A stretch of 64,000 bases of DNA from Neorhizobium tomejilense (GTDB lineage: Bacteria; Pseudomonadota; Alphaproteobacteria; Rhizobiales; Rhizobiaceae), in assembly GCA_002968845.1 (NCBI GenBank), contig PVBG01000002.1, forward strand, positions 419,436-483,435, in the 5' to 3' direction. The position numbers were made by a program, and so were the translations under genes. Below are positions 17,578 through 26,185 of the stretch, piece after piece (positions within the stretch are counted from its first letter, which is position 1; each line of letters begins with the position of its first letter). Below the pieces are notes generated by a model. It had not been told where the DNA came from and did not search any database. It saw only the letters and a list, made by a program, of their open reading frames with translations.

Positions 17578-19587
17578 CTATTCGAACTCCATGATCAACT
17601 CGTCGACCGCCAGGCTTTGGCCCTGGCTCGCGGCAACGTGCTTGACGATACCCTTGCGCTCGGCCTTCAGCACGTTTTCCATCTTCATCGCCTCGACGGT
17701 CGCGAGCGTCTGGCCGGCTTCGACGGCGTCGCCGGCTTTCACCGAGACGGAGGTGATGACGCCGGGCATGGGGCAGAGCAGCATCTTCGAGGTGTCCGGC
17801 GGCAGTTTTTTCGGCATCAGGCGAGCAAGTTCGGCCACGCGGGGCGAACGGACACGGGCGGTGACATCCATCCCGCGCCAGCGCAACCGCACTGCGGAGC
17901 CGATGAGGTTGACCTTGACCCCCATCGTCTCGCCGCCGACATGGAAGCGGGCATGGCTCTGGCCCGGCAGCCAGCCGCTGGCAACGGAGAGCTGCGTCCC
18001 ATCGGCAAAGCGGACGCCGGCGCCGTCAGGCCCGGTTTCGAGCGTGACAGCCTCCTCAAAGCCCGCGAGCGTCACCACCCAGTCCTTGCCGATCACCCGG
18101 CGATGATTGCCGATCGTACCGGAAATCTGTACCGCCCGCTCCTGCAGGGCCTGATGGACCAGGACGGCGATGGCGGCGAGCTTCCTCGCGGCCGCCTCGT
18201 CGGGATGCACGCCTGAAAAACCTTCCGGGAATTCCTCGGCGATGAAGGCCGTGGTGATCTTTCCGGAGCGAAAACGGTCGTGATCCATGACGGCCGAGAG
18301 GAAGGGCAGATTGTGGCCGATGCCGTCGACCTCGAAATCGTCGAGCGCCTTGCCCATCGCGTCGATCGCCGTCAGACGATCAGGCGCCCAGGTGCAGAGT
18401 TTCGCGATCATCGGGTCGTAATACATGGAGATCTCGCCACCCTCGAAGACGCCGGTATCGTTGCGGACCACGGTGCCGTCGTCCTGCCGGCCTTCCGCCG
18501 GCGGACGGTAGCGGCTCAGCCGGCCGATCGACGGCAGGAAGTTGCGGTAGGGATCCTCGGCATAAAGCCGGCTTTCGATCGCCCAGCCATTCAGCTCGAC
18601 GTCGTCCTGACCGAGCGACAGCTTTTCGCCTGACGCAACGCGGATCATCTGCTCGACGAGATCGATGCCGGTGACGAGTTCGGTGACCGGGTGCTCCACC
18701 TGCAGGCGGGTGTTCATCTCGAGGAAATAGAAATTTCTGGCGCCGTCGACGATGAACTCCACCGTGCCGGCCGAGAAATAACCGACCGCTTTCGCGAGTG
18801 CGACGGCCTGTTCTCCCATGGCCCGCCGGGTTTCGGCGTCGAGGAAGGGCGACGGAGCCTCCTCGATGACCTTCTGGTTGCGGCGCTGGATGGAGCATTC
18901 GCGCTCGCCGAGATAGAGCGTGGTGCCGTGTTGATCGCCGAGCACCTGGATTTCGATATGGCGCGGCTGGTCGACGAATTTTTCGATGAAGATGCGGTCG
19001 TCGCCGAACGAGTTCTTCGCCTCGTTGCGGGAGGACTGGAAACCTTCGCGCGCCTGGGCATCGTTCCAGGCAATCCGCATGCCCTTGCCGCCGCCGCCGG
19101 CGGACGCCTTGATCATCACCGGGTAACCGATCGAGGCGGAAATCCTCACCGCCTCGTCAGCATCCTCGATCAGGCCCATGTGGCCCGGAACGGTGGAGAC
19201 GCCGGCTTCGGCTGCGATCTTCTTGGAGGTGATCTTGTCGCCCATCGCCTGGATGGCTTTGACCGGAGGGCCAATGAAAACGACGCCCGCCTTTTCCAGC
19301 GCCTGCGCGAAAGCGGCATTTTCCGAAAGGAAGCCATAACCCGGATGCACCGCATCCGCGCCGGTCGTCCGGATCGCATCGAGGATCTTGTCGATGACGA
19401 TATAGGATTGGGAAGACGGTGCCGGGCCGATATGAACAGCCTCGTCCGCCATCCGTACATGCAGCGCCTCGGCATCCGCGTCCGAATAGACCGCCACCGT
19501 CTTTATGCCCATCTTGCGGGCCGTCCTGATGACCCGGCAGGCGATCTCGCCGCGATTGGCGACGAGGATTTTCTTGAGCGCCGGCAT
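17578..19587 (-). CDS. pccA: Propionyl/acetyl-CoA carboxylase alpha subunit
   Basis: 669 residues with biotin carboxylase first (KKILVANRGEIACRVIRTA, the ATP-grasp glycine loop KASAGGGGKGMRIAW, and EMNTRLQVEHPVTE) and a biotin carrier domain last (VEAMKMEN, with the biotin-accepting Lys at about residue 635). It carboxylates enzyme-bound biotin, which the PccB subunit then uses to make methylmalonyl-CoA. It follows a small gene with a one-base stop/start overlap (TGATG). The stop lies 28 bases from the end of the opposing parE gene. Confidence 0.95.
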   Translation of the reverse strand: MPALKKILVANRGEIACRVIRTARKMGIKTVAVYSDADAEALHVRMADEAVHIGPAPSSQSYIVIDKILDAIRTTGADAVHPGYGFLSENAAFAQALEKAGVVFIGPPVKAIQAMGDKITSKKIAAEAGVSTVPGHMGLIEDADEAVRISASIGYPVMIKASAGGGGKGMRIAWNDAQAREGFQSSRNEAKNSFGDDRIFIEKFVDQPRHIEIQVLGDQHGTTLYLGERECSIQRRNQKVIEEAPSPFLDAETRRAMGEQAVALAKAVGYFSAGTVEFIVDGARNFYFLEMNTRLQVEHPVTELVTGIDLVEQMIRVASGEKLSLGQDDVELNGWAIESRLYAEDPYRNFLPSIGRLSRYRPPAEGRQDDGTVVRNDTGVFEGGEISMYYDPMIAKLCTWAPDRLTAIDAMGKALDDFEVDGIGHNLPFLSAVMDHDRFRSGKITTAFIAEEFPEGFSGVHPDEAAARKLAAIAVLVHQALQERAVQISGTIGNHRRVIGKDWVVTLAGFEEAVTLETGPDGAGVRFADGTQLSVASGWLPGQSHARFHVGGETMGVKVNLIGSAVRLRWRGMDVTARVRSPRVAELARLMPKKLPPDTSKMLLCPMPGVITSVSVKAGDAVEAGQTLATVEAMKMENVLKAERKGIVKHVAASQGQSLAVDELIMEFE

Positions 19588-19964
19588 CAGACCTCCATGA
19601 CGTCGTCAAAGGATTCGGGGAACGTTCTGCGGGCGACCTTCTCGTCGATCCTGAGACGCGCGTCGTAGGAGGTCGGGTCGAAATCGCTTTCGGCCGGAAC
19701 GACCTCGCGGCCGAACAGAAGGTTGAGCCGGCCGGCATCGAGATTGCCCCGCTCGAACGGCTCAGAGCCGAAATGGTGCCACAGCGCATGCAGGAAGGCG
19801 GCATCCACCTTGTGTTCGATCGTGCCCGGGCGGGCGAGGCGCTGCAGCTGCTTCAGCGGCGTCGCCCCCTTTTCGTTTGCCCGCCGGATCGTGAAATGAT
19901 GCCCGTGGCCCGGCATGCCGGAAGGGAAACCCCTATGTTTCGTCATGTCGGGCGGTCTGGGCAT
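19587..19964 (-). CDS. Conserved hypothetical protein upstream of pccA
   Basis: 125 residues from the ATG at 19964, which has AAGGAG upstream. I do not recognise a known domain. The N-terminus is Pro/Gly/His-rich (GFPSGMPGHGHHFTIRR); the rest is charged and without membrane spans or signal. It overlaps the start of pccA by one base and follows the GST gene closely, so it is probably co-translated with pccA. A role tied to the carboxylase is suggested only by this coupling. Confidence 0.75.
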   Translation of the reverse strand: MPRPPDMTKHRGFPSGMPGHGHHFTIRRANEKGATPLKQLQRLARPGTIEHKVDAAFLHALWHHFGSEPFERGNLDAGRLNLLFGREVVPAESDFDPTSYDARLRIDEKVARRTFPESFDDVMEV

Positions 19965-19987
19965 GCTGCTCTCCTTGCGGTCGTTCT

Positions 19988-20887
19988 TCAAGCCTTGGCG
20001 AGCTTGTCCTGTGTCTTCGTCTCGAAATCGGAAGCGTCGTGGCGTTCGTGAAGCTGTTCGGACGGATCGCCGTTCACCCGGTTGACCATGCGGCCACGCT
20101 TGACGGCGGGCCGTTCGGCGATCTCGGCCGTCCAGCGCTGGACGTTCTTGTAGCTCTGGACATCGAGGAAGGTGCCGGCCTCGCCATAGGCCTTGCCCTG
20201 CGCCAGGTTGCCGTACCAGGGCCAGATGGCGATATCGGCGATCGAATATTCGGAGCCTGCCATGTACCGGTTCTCGGCAAGATGCCTGTCCAGGACATCG
20301 AGCTGGCGTTTCACCTCCATCGAGAATCGGTCGATGGCATATTTGATGTAGACCGGCGCATAGGCATAGAAATGGCCGAAGCCGCCGCCGAGATAGGGCG
20401 CCGAGGCCATCTGCCAGAACAGCCAATTCATCGTTTCGGTGCGTGCCTTGTGGTCCTTCGGAAGGAAGGCGTCGTCGAACTTGTTTGCGAGATAGAGAAG
20501 GATCGCGCCGCTTTCGAAAACGCGGGTCGGCTCGGGCGTGGAACGGTCCAGCAGGGCCGGGATCTTCGAATTCGGGTTGACGTCGACGAAACCGGAACCG
20601 AACTGGTCGCCGTCGCCGATCTTGATGAGCCAGGCATCGTATTCGGCGCCCTTGTGGCCGGCGGCCAGCAATTCTTCCAGCATGATGCCGATCTTCACTC
20701 CGTTCGGCGTTGCCAGCGAATAGAGCTGCAGAGGATGCTTGCCGACCGGCAGCTCCCTCTCATGTGTCGGACCGGCGATCGGCCGGTTGATATTGGCGAA
20801 CTGGCCGCCGTTTCCCTGTTCCCAGGTCCAGATCTTCGGGAGCTCGTAGCCCGCTGGAAAATTCTCGGCGGGGGATTTGTCGTTCAT
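19988..20887 (-). CDS. yghU: Glutathione S-transferase of YghU type
   Basis: 299 residues with the extended N-terminus typical of the YghU/YfcG nu class (EQGNGGQFANINRPIAGPTHE), then the thioredoxin-like domain (LQLYSLATPNGVKIGIMLEE, NPNSKIPALLD) and the helical C-terminal domain (YSIADIAIWPWYGNL). These enzymes use glutathione to reduce disulfides and organic peroxides. It lies between pccB and pccA on the same strand, so it probably belongs to that transcription unit, though no mechanistic link is known to me. Confidence 0.92.
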   Translation of the reverse strand: MNDKSPAENFPAGYELPKIWTWEQGNGGQFANINRPIAGPTHERELPVGKHPLQLYSLATPNGVKIGIMLEELLAAGHKGAEYDAWLIKIGDGDQFGSGFVDVNPNSKIPALLDRSTPEPTRVFESGAILLYLANKFDDAFLPKDHKARTETMNWLFWQMASAPYLGGGFGHFYAYAPVYIKYAIDRFSMEVKRQLDVLDRHLAENRYMAGSEYSIADIAIWPWYGNLAQGKAYGEAGTFLDVQSYKNVQRWTAEIAERPAVKRGRMVNRVNGDPSEQLHERHDASDFETKTQDKLAKA

Positions 20888-20974
20888 GAAATCTTCCTTC
20901 CATTCAGGTGGCGCGCCCGAGGGTTTTAGCGGGGCGACACCTATATAGAGAGCGGCCAGCCGAATTTCCGCTCG

Positions 20975-22507
20975 TCACAGCGGGATCGTGTCGTGTTTCT
21001 TCCAATGCGTCGTCACCTGCTTGTTGCGCAGCGAAGCGAAGGCGCGGGCGATGCGGCGGCGCGACGAATGCGGCATGATCACCTCATCGATGAAACCGCG
21101 CTCGGCCGCCACGAACGGATTGGCGAAACGCTCCTCGTATTCCTTCGTCCGCGCCGCGATCTTCTCCGGGTCGCCGAGTTCCGAGCGATAGAGGATCTCG
21201 GTCGCTCCCTTCGCGCCCATGACGGCGATTTCGGCGGTCGGCCAGGCATAGTTGAAATCGGCGCCGATATGTTTCGAGGCCATGACGTCATAGGCGCCGC
21301 CATAGGCCTTTCGCGTGATCAGCGTGACCATGGGGACGGTCGCTTCGGAATAGGCGAAAAGAAGCTTGGCACCGTGTTTGATGACGCCGCCATATTCCTG
21401 GGCCACGCCTGGAAGGAAACCCGGAACATCCACGAGGGTCAGGATCGGGACCGAGAATGCGTCGCAGAAACGCACGAAACGGGCCGCCTTGCGGGAACTG
21501 TCGATATCGAGGCAGCCGGCCAGCACCATCGGCTGGTTGGCGACGACGCCGACCGTCTGGCCTTCGAGGCGGAGGAAGCCGGTGATGATGTTCCTCGCAT
21601 AGGCTTCCTGGATCTCGAAAAAATCGCCCTCGTCGGCGATCGCAAGGATCAGTTCCTTCATGTCGTAGGGTTTTGCGGCGCTGTCCGGGATCAGGCTGTC
21701 GAGGCGGTTTTCGATGCGGGCCGGATCGTCGTGGAAGGGACGGACCGGCGGCTTTTCGCGGTTGTTGAGCGGCAGGAAATCGAAGAGCTGGCGGACGGCT
21801 TCGAGCGCCTCGATATCGTTTTCGAAGGCGGCGTCGGCGACCGAGGATTTTTTCGTGTGTGTGCCGGCGCCGCCGAGTTCCTCGGCCGTGACGATCTCGT
21901 TGGTCACGGTCTTCACAACGTCGGGACCGGTGACGAACATGTAGGAACTGTCGCGCACCATGAAGATGAAGTCGGTCATTGCCGGCGAATAGACCGCACC
22001 ACCGGCGCAAGGCCCCATGATGACGGAAATCTGCGGCACGACGCCTGATGCCTCGGCATTGCGGCGAAAGACTTCTGCGTAGCCGGCAAGCGAGGAAACG
22101 CCTTCCTGGATGCGGGCACCGCCGCTGTCGTTCAGGCCGATCACCGGCGCCCCGACCCGTACCGCCATATCCATGATCTTGCAGATCTTTTGCGCATGTG
22201 TCTCGGAAAGGGAGCCGCCGAGAACCGTAAAGTCCTGGGAAAAGACGTAGACCTGGCGGCCGTTGATGGTGCCCCAGCCGGTGACGACGCCGTCGCCCGC
22301 GACCTTTTGGCTATCCATGCCGAAATCCACCGCCCGATGAGTGACATACATGTCGAACTCCTCGAAGGAGCCCTCGTCGAGCAGGACCTCGAGGCGCTCG
22401 CGGGCCGTCAGCTTGCCCTTGGCATGCTGTGCCTCGATACGCTTCTTGCCCCCGCCGAGCCTTGCCTCCGCCCGGCGTTTCTCGACCTCACCCAGAACTG
22501 CTCGCAT
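20975..22507 (-). CDS. pccB: Propionyl-CoA carboxylase beta subunit
   Basis: 510 residues from the ATG at 22507, with GGGAG seven bases upstream; a second in-frame start at 22534 is possible but precedes this ribosome site. Carboxyltransferase features are the two crotonase-like halves with [47 protein letters not shown] and [10 protein letters not shown]. It transfers carboxyl from biotin to propionyl-CoA to give methylmalonyl-CoA. It is the first gene of the propionate group here. Confidence 0.95.
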   Translation of the reverse strand: MRAVLGEVEKRRAEARLGGGKKRIEAQHAKGKLTARERLEVLLDEGSFEEFDMYVTHRAVDFGMDSQKVAGDGVVTGWGTINGRQVYVFSQDFTVLGGSLSETHAQKICKIMDMAVRVGAPVIGLNDSGGARIQEGVSSLAGYAEVFRRNAEASGVVPQISVIMGPCAGGAVYSPAMTDFIFMVRDSSYMFVTGPDVVKTVTNEIVTAEELGGAGTHTKKSSVADAAFENDIEALEAVRQLFDFLPLNNREKPPVRPFHDDPARIENRLDSLIPDSAAKPYDMKELILAIADEGDFFEIQEAYARNIITGFLRLEGQTVGVVANQPMVLAGCLDIDSSRKAARFVRFCDAFSVPILTLVDVPGFLPGVAQEYGGVIKHGAKLLFAYSEATVPMVTLITRKAYGGAYDVMASKHIGADFNYAWPTAEIAVMGAKGATEILYRSELGDPEKIAARTKEYEERFANPFVAAERGFIDEVIMPHSSRRRIARAFASLRNKQVTTHWKKHDTIPL

Positions 22508-22832
22508 GTTTGCTCCCGGTATTCCCTTGGGCATTACTTAGCGTCTCGCGGGCCTACGGGAAACCGTGGAACGCGCATCTATACGAATTGATAAGAGCGC
22601 GGGCCGGAAAATGCAAAAAGGCCTGAAACCATATGACCACACCTAGAGCGGCGGTCTGGCTGGCCTCGTCACCATCAAATCGGCCGTAGCTGTCTTTGGT
22701 TGATAACGGCCGCCTACGATTTCGTATTCCTCTTGTTCTGCCCCCATCAACCGCCAAGCGATCCTTCTCTCGGTAGACCGCAGCTGCGCGGCCAATGGCT
22801 TACAGCTCATCGCGTTCGGCATCACGCGGCTC
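22508..22832. other. 325-base region without a supported gene
   Basis: The part next to pccB (about 22510-22637) should hold its promoter; a weak pair TTGCAT / TATCAA with 17-base spacing is visible on the minus strand near 22591-22619. Beyond 22638 the composition becomes less GC-rich and begins the segment that carries the membrane protein. An 86-residue open frame (22643-22903, minus) has no recognisable domain and overlaps the membrane-protein gene, so I do not call it. Confidence 0.5.
22638..22650. repeat. Left copy of a 13-base direct repeat flanking a possible insertion
   Basis: CACACCTAGAGCG here is identical to 25071-25083. On the minus strand both copies create a Leu-stop ending of an open frame. 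The two copies bracket the membrane-protein gene and the IS481-type remnant. A 13-base match can occur by chance in a window of this size; its position is what makes it suggestive. Confidence 0.45.
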
Positions 22833-24644
22833 CTACTGGACCGCTGGGTAGTTAATCCGGAAAAGCTGGAAAGGGTTGGAAGCATCGCCTGGTATTCGCA
22901 CAAGACCCGGCCATTCTTCGCCGCCTGCGAGCGCTGTATACACAGGCGCGTCGCCCGGCATCGGTTTTAGCGGAAAACGGCAGATTGCGACATAGTCGAA
23001 CGACTTGAGTGCTTGTTGCCTGACATGCACACCAGGCAAGATAAAAAATTCCAGTGCCCGTCTGATGCCAGGAGACGCCCGATGGAAAGGAATTGCCCCG
23101 ACGGAAAAACCGTCGGGCATGCCTTCAGCCAGTCGAAGGGACAGTCCTTGTGGTGCCATAATTCGCCCCGGCGTAACCTTCTCGAGCACCGAGAAATCGC
23201 CGTGCTGGCACTCGTCAAACGCCATGTAGTCGGCCGCGTCGTGGCTCAGTTCGATCGGTGGCATGAACATGCTGGCTGATTGGGCGGCCGCGATCGGCAG
23301 TAAAAGAGACGCCAGAAAGATTGAGCGGGTATGCCACCAGGCAACTGGCGTTGCCTGCCCCTGCTTCAGATAGTGATAGGCGATCGGCAGGAACAACGGA
23401 ATGAAGGCAAATGGGAAACGGACGTAGCGGGCGATTCCAATCGTGAGAAAAAGGCTTGCAGCAGCAATAGCAAAGATGACTGGCCGTCCGGGCTGCTCGC
23501 GGCCGCGAGGCCCCAGCATTGGTGGCACGGCAGCCAGCAAAAGAGAACCCGCGAGCCCAACCCACCAGATGACGGCCGGTGGCGTGTGCGCAGCCGCGGA
23601 CCAAAGCGGTTTTTCCTGGAGGATACGGTCAAACCATAGCGAACGAGAAATGGGATCTATGACTTCATAAGGTCCTGCGAGACATCGCGGGAAAAGCAAG
23701 GCAGCGAAAACGACCACTGCCGCCCCGACGACACATATGATCGCCAATTGCCCCCACCCTGTTATGCGGGGGAAAACTGTAGTGACCAACAGCAGCGGGG
23801 CCGAGCATCCGACGAGCAAGAAGATATAGGGAGCGGAAAAAGCGTCGCATTGCGTTGATATAGCAGCCGATGGGCCAAGCTGGACAAGCGCCACGGGCAC
23901 CGTACAAAGTAAAACAGATGCCGATGCTCCGGCGAGAACTTGTTGTGATGCGCGGGTTCTGCACAGATATGAGATCACCAGCCCCGAAAAGGCGGTGACA
24001 ACCAAAGGCAGTCCCTCCAATGCTATCGCGACGGAAGTAACGCTGCCCAGTCCTATCAGAATGCCGCCGAACCGGTCCCAGCGGACAAGGCCAAGCACGA
24101 CCGTCATCAACGCGAGGATCTGCATGCCGTGATGATCGATTCGCCCCGGCGCAAATTCGCCCACGGCCAGGGTCATGGAAATAGTCGTTGCGACCAGCAG
24201 CAGATAATCTGCCGTCGTGTGGAATTCGGTCAGGCGCCGTAAAATTTGACTGACCAGTATGCTGTAAATGCCGAGCATCAGGGGTGGCCAAATCAGGAAT
24301 GACCAGGAGATGGCATCGTTATGGCCAAGCATCGGCGACAGAGCGATACTAATTGCAACGTATGGTAGATCGACCAATCGCGACCAAGGAGAAACATAGG
24401 GTTCAGGCATGGAAACGACCGGTAGCACAAGACTCCACCAGTGACCGGTCGGAGAAAGGAGCTGGCGTATCTGGATTGCCCGCATCCGATCGTCGATATC
24501 ACCCGTCAAGAGGTGGCCGTTTGCTATATCCAGTGCGGACATTGCCAATGCTGTGATGTAGACGATCAAAAAGATCCGCCAGAAGACAGGCGGACGCCAT
24601 TTAATAACTACGTCATCCGTAACCGATTTCGCAAAATCTCCCAT
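22833..24644 (-). CDS. Polytopic membrane protein, GT-C/STT3-like
   Basis: 603 residues from the ATG at 24644 (GGAAAG upstream); a TTG at 24683 is also in frame. About 11-13 hydrophobic segments fill the protein. Features recalling GT-C glycosyltransferases or oligosaccharyltransferases are an acidic first loop (DIDDRMRAIQIRQLL), a Pro/Trp-rich loop (EPYVSPWSRLVDLPY), and GRIDHHGMQ followed by a helix with ALEGLP. A sugar-lipid transfer role is possible but unproven. Base composition is more AT-rich than its neighbours, and it lies beside a transposase remnant, so recent transfer is likely. Confidence 0.75.
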   Translation of the reverse strand: MGDFAKSVTDDVVIKWRPPVFWRIFLIVYITALAMSALDIANGHLLTGDIDDRMRAIQIRQLLSPTGHWWSLVLPVVSMPEPYVSPWSRLVDLPYVAISIALSPMLGHNDAISWSFLIWPPLMLGIYSILVSQILRRLTEFHTTADYLLLVATTISMTLAVGEFAPGRIDHHGMQILALMTVVLGLVRWDRFGGILIGLGSVTSVAIALEGLPLVVTAFSGLVISYLCRTRASQQVLAGASASVLLCTVPVALVQLGPSAAISTQCDAFSAPYIFLLVGCSAPLLLVTTVFPRITGWGQLAIICVVGAAVVVFAALLFPRCLAGPYEVIDPISRSLWFDRILQEKPLWSAAAHTPPAVIWWVGLAGSLLLAAVPPMLGPRGREQPGRPVIFAIAAASLFLTIGIARYVRFPFAFIPLFLPIAYHYLKQGQATPVAWWHTRSIFLASLLLPIAAAQSASMFMPPIELSHDAADYMAFDECQHGDFSVLEKVTPGRIMAPQGLSLRLAEGMPDGFSVGAIPFHRASPGIRRALEFFILPGVHVRQQALKSFDYVAICRFPLKPMPGDAPVYTALAGGEEWPGLVRIPGDASNPFQLFRINYPAVQ

Positions 24645-24726
24645 GGGGACTTTCCAGCTCGAAATTTGGGCCAGATTTAGCAAACGCCGTTTAAAAATAT
24701 GCTACTACAGGCTACGGAATCTAGCC

Positions 24727-24975
24727 TGTTATGCTTGCCGGTCAGGCGCTGGCGACGAAGAGCGACAATGCGCTCGCTCAGAACCTGACCTCTCTGCCGC
24801 GAGCTGTTCTTGAGCCGCGACGAGCGGCGGCCATGGCGCACCCATCCTGTTCGAAGCGTTCAATCCAGCGCGACACGATCTTGGCCGCGGCATAGACGCG
24901 GGCGGCTTGCGCTTTGGTGAGTGCGCCGCCAGCAACGGCGACGGCCATTTCTCTCGACGCAGCGGGGTCGGGCAT
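24727..24975 (-). pseudogene. IS481-type transposase remnant (N-terminal part, frameshifted)
   Basis: The frame starting at 24975 gives the helix-turn-helix pattern of IS481 transposases (TKAQAARVYAAAKIVSRWIERF). Around 24829 a single-base loss shifts the frame; reading on in the next frame recovers RLKNSSRQRGQVLSERI and VALRRQRLTGKH, a conserved continuation of the family. Homology then stops, so the catalytic DDE domain is missing. The element is dead. Confidence 0.8.
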
Positions 24976-25070
24976 TCTTATGGATGTTCAATCGGAGCGA
25001 TCCTGGAAAACTGAGGTGTGGTAACTCCAGTCTCCTAAATCCGCTCCGAATGGACAGCCTCCTGAAAGCT
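24976..25070. mobile_element. Probable terminal part of the IS481-type element
   Basis: The stretch between the transposase start and the LysR stop contains a 7-base inverted pair (AGGTGTG at 25013-25019 and CACACCT at 25071-25077) and no gene. Its position fits the terminal region of an insertion sequence that landed at the very end of the LysR gene. The exact end cannot be fixed without a related intact copy. Confidence 0.4.
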
Positions 25071-25083
25071 CACACCTAGAGCG
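25071..25083. repeat. Right copy of the 13-base direct repeat
   Basis: CACACCTAGAGCG, identical to 22638-22650. It contains the stop codon of the LysR gene. See the left copy for the possible meaning. Confidence 0.45.
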
Positions 25084-25972
25084 TGGTTTCGCCCGAATCC
25101 GCCTTGATGATGTTGATGAACGCCTCGGCTGTCCAGGACAGCGGCGTGCCGGGCATCGAGATGATCCCGTATTCGGAGACCTTGTCGGGCAGGAAAGGCC
25201 GCATGGCGATCGCATCGCTGCGGAAGAACTCGGCTATCAGCGAGGGCACGATGGCGATGCCGAGCCCTTGGGCTGCGCAGGCGCAGGCGGTCTCGACCGA
25301 ATGGACTTCCAGGCTGCAGCGGTAGCTCGGCACCATGCGGCGCAGTTCGTGCTCCAGTTCGTTGCGGTTGACGCGCTGCCGGCCAAGCAGGATCAGGTCG
25401 TTGCGGGCAAGATCGTTGACGTCGATGGCCTGCTTGGCGGCCAACGGGTGGCCGACCGGCATGACGCAGGTGGTGCCGCTGGTGAAAAGCGGGCGGGTGT
25501 CGAAGGAATGCTCCTCCGGCGGCAGGCGGACGAAACCGAGATCGGCGACGCGGCCGCGCACCATGCGTTCGATCGCATCGTAGGGACCGCTCAGGATCTC
25601 CACCGTCACCCGCGGATGATCGGCCTTGAAGCGGGCAAGGATCGGCGGCAGCATGGTGGTCGCGAGGCTGTGCGGGAAAGCGACGCGGATCAGCGCCTCA
25701 CCGAAGGCACCCGAACGGACGTCGCCGACCTTGACGCGCAGTCTGGCGACGCTCTCTGCGACGTCATCCACCTCGTCGACGAGGAGATGCGCTTCCGGCC
25801 GCGGGATGAGGCGCCCCTTGTCGCGCAGGAAAAGCTCGCGGCCGATCTCTTCCTCCAGCGATGCGAGCTGGCGACTGATCGCCGACTGCGACAGGCCGAG
25901 CTGTGCCGCCGCCGCTATGGTGGAGCCGGTATCCATGATCGTCTTGAAGATTTCGAGCTGCTTGAAATTCAT
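25076..25972 (-). CDS. LysR family transcriptional regulator
   Basis: 298 residues with the LysR helix-turn-helix at the start (LEIFKTIMDTGSTIAAAAQL, LSQSAISRQLASLEEEIGREL) and a two-lobed effector domain (VTVEILSGPYDAIERMVRGR, CACAAQGLGIAIVPSL). It is divergent from the peptide-type ABC importer operon and is its likely regulator. The gene end coincides with a direct repeat, and the adjoining downstream DNA looks inserted; the protein length is still normal. Confidence 0.92.
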   Translation of the reverse strand: MNFKQLEIFKTIMDTGSTIAAAAQLGLSQSAISRQLASLEEEIGRELFLRDKGRLIPRPEAHLLVDEVDDVAESVARLRVKVGDVRSGAFGEALIRVAFPHSLATTMLPPILARFKADHPRVTVEILSGPYDAIERMVRGRVADLGFVRLPPEEHSFDTRPLFTSGTTCVMPVGHPLAAKQAIDVNDLARNDLILLGRQRVNRNELEHELRRMVPSYRCSLEVHSVETACACAAQGLGIAIVPSLIAEFFRSDAIAMRPFLPDKVSEYGIISMPGTPLSWTAEAFINIIKADSGETTL

Positions 25973-26050
25973 GCCGCGATCCTACGGAAGGCGGCGGCGA
26001 ACACAAGCAGAGACATCGAACAGGGTTCCGCGCGCAAAACGCATAGGACC

Positions 26051-26065
26051 ATGCATTCCGCGCAT
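26051..26065. promoter_or_regulatory. Candidate LysR box (T-N11-A)
   Basis: ATGCATTCCGCGCAT is an interrupted inverted repeat (ATGC-N7-GCAT) that fits the T-N11-A pattern of LysR sites. A further GCGCAT follows at 26072-26077. It lies between the LysR gene and the divergent importer operon. Confidence 0.5.
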
Positions 26066-26131
26066 AATATTGCGCATCCCGCGCCGCCCGCTATCGTCGG
26101 CCCCAACAACTAGAAAAAAGGGAACGTCTTC

Positions 26132-26185
26132 ATGAGAATTCTCTGTCCCTGGGGGACGAAGGGTAAGCAGGAGCGCACGCCATGA
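26132..26185 (+). CDS. Possible 17-codon leader ORF before the permease gene
   Basis: An ATG at 26132, with AAAAAAGGGAACG before it, opens a 17-codon frame whose TGA overlaps the ATG of the permease gene (ATGA). The peptide would be MRILCPWGTKGKQERTP. It has no homologue I know and may simply couple translation to the first permease gene. Coding status is uncertain. Confidence 0.3.
   Translation: MRILCPWGTKGKQERTP

Noticed and set aside
22643..22903. 86-codon frame upstream of pccB
   Set aside because: No domain, no clear ribosome site, and it overlaps the end of the membrane-protein gene; it ends in the direct repeat only because that repeat contains a stop.
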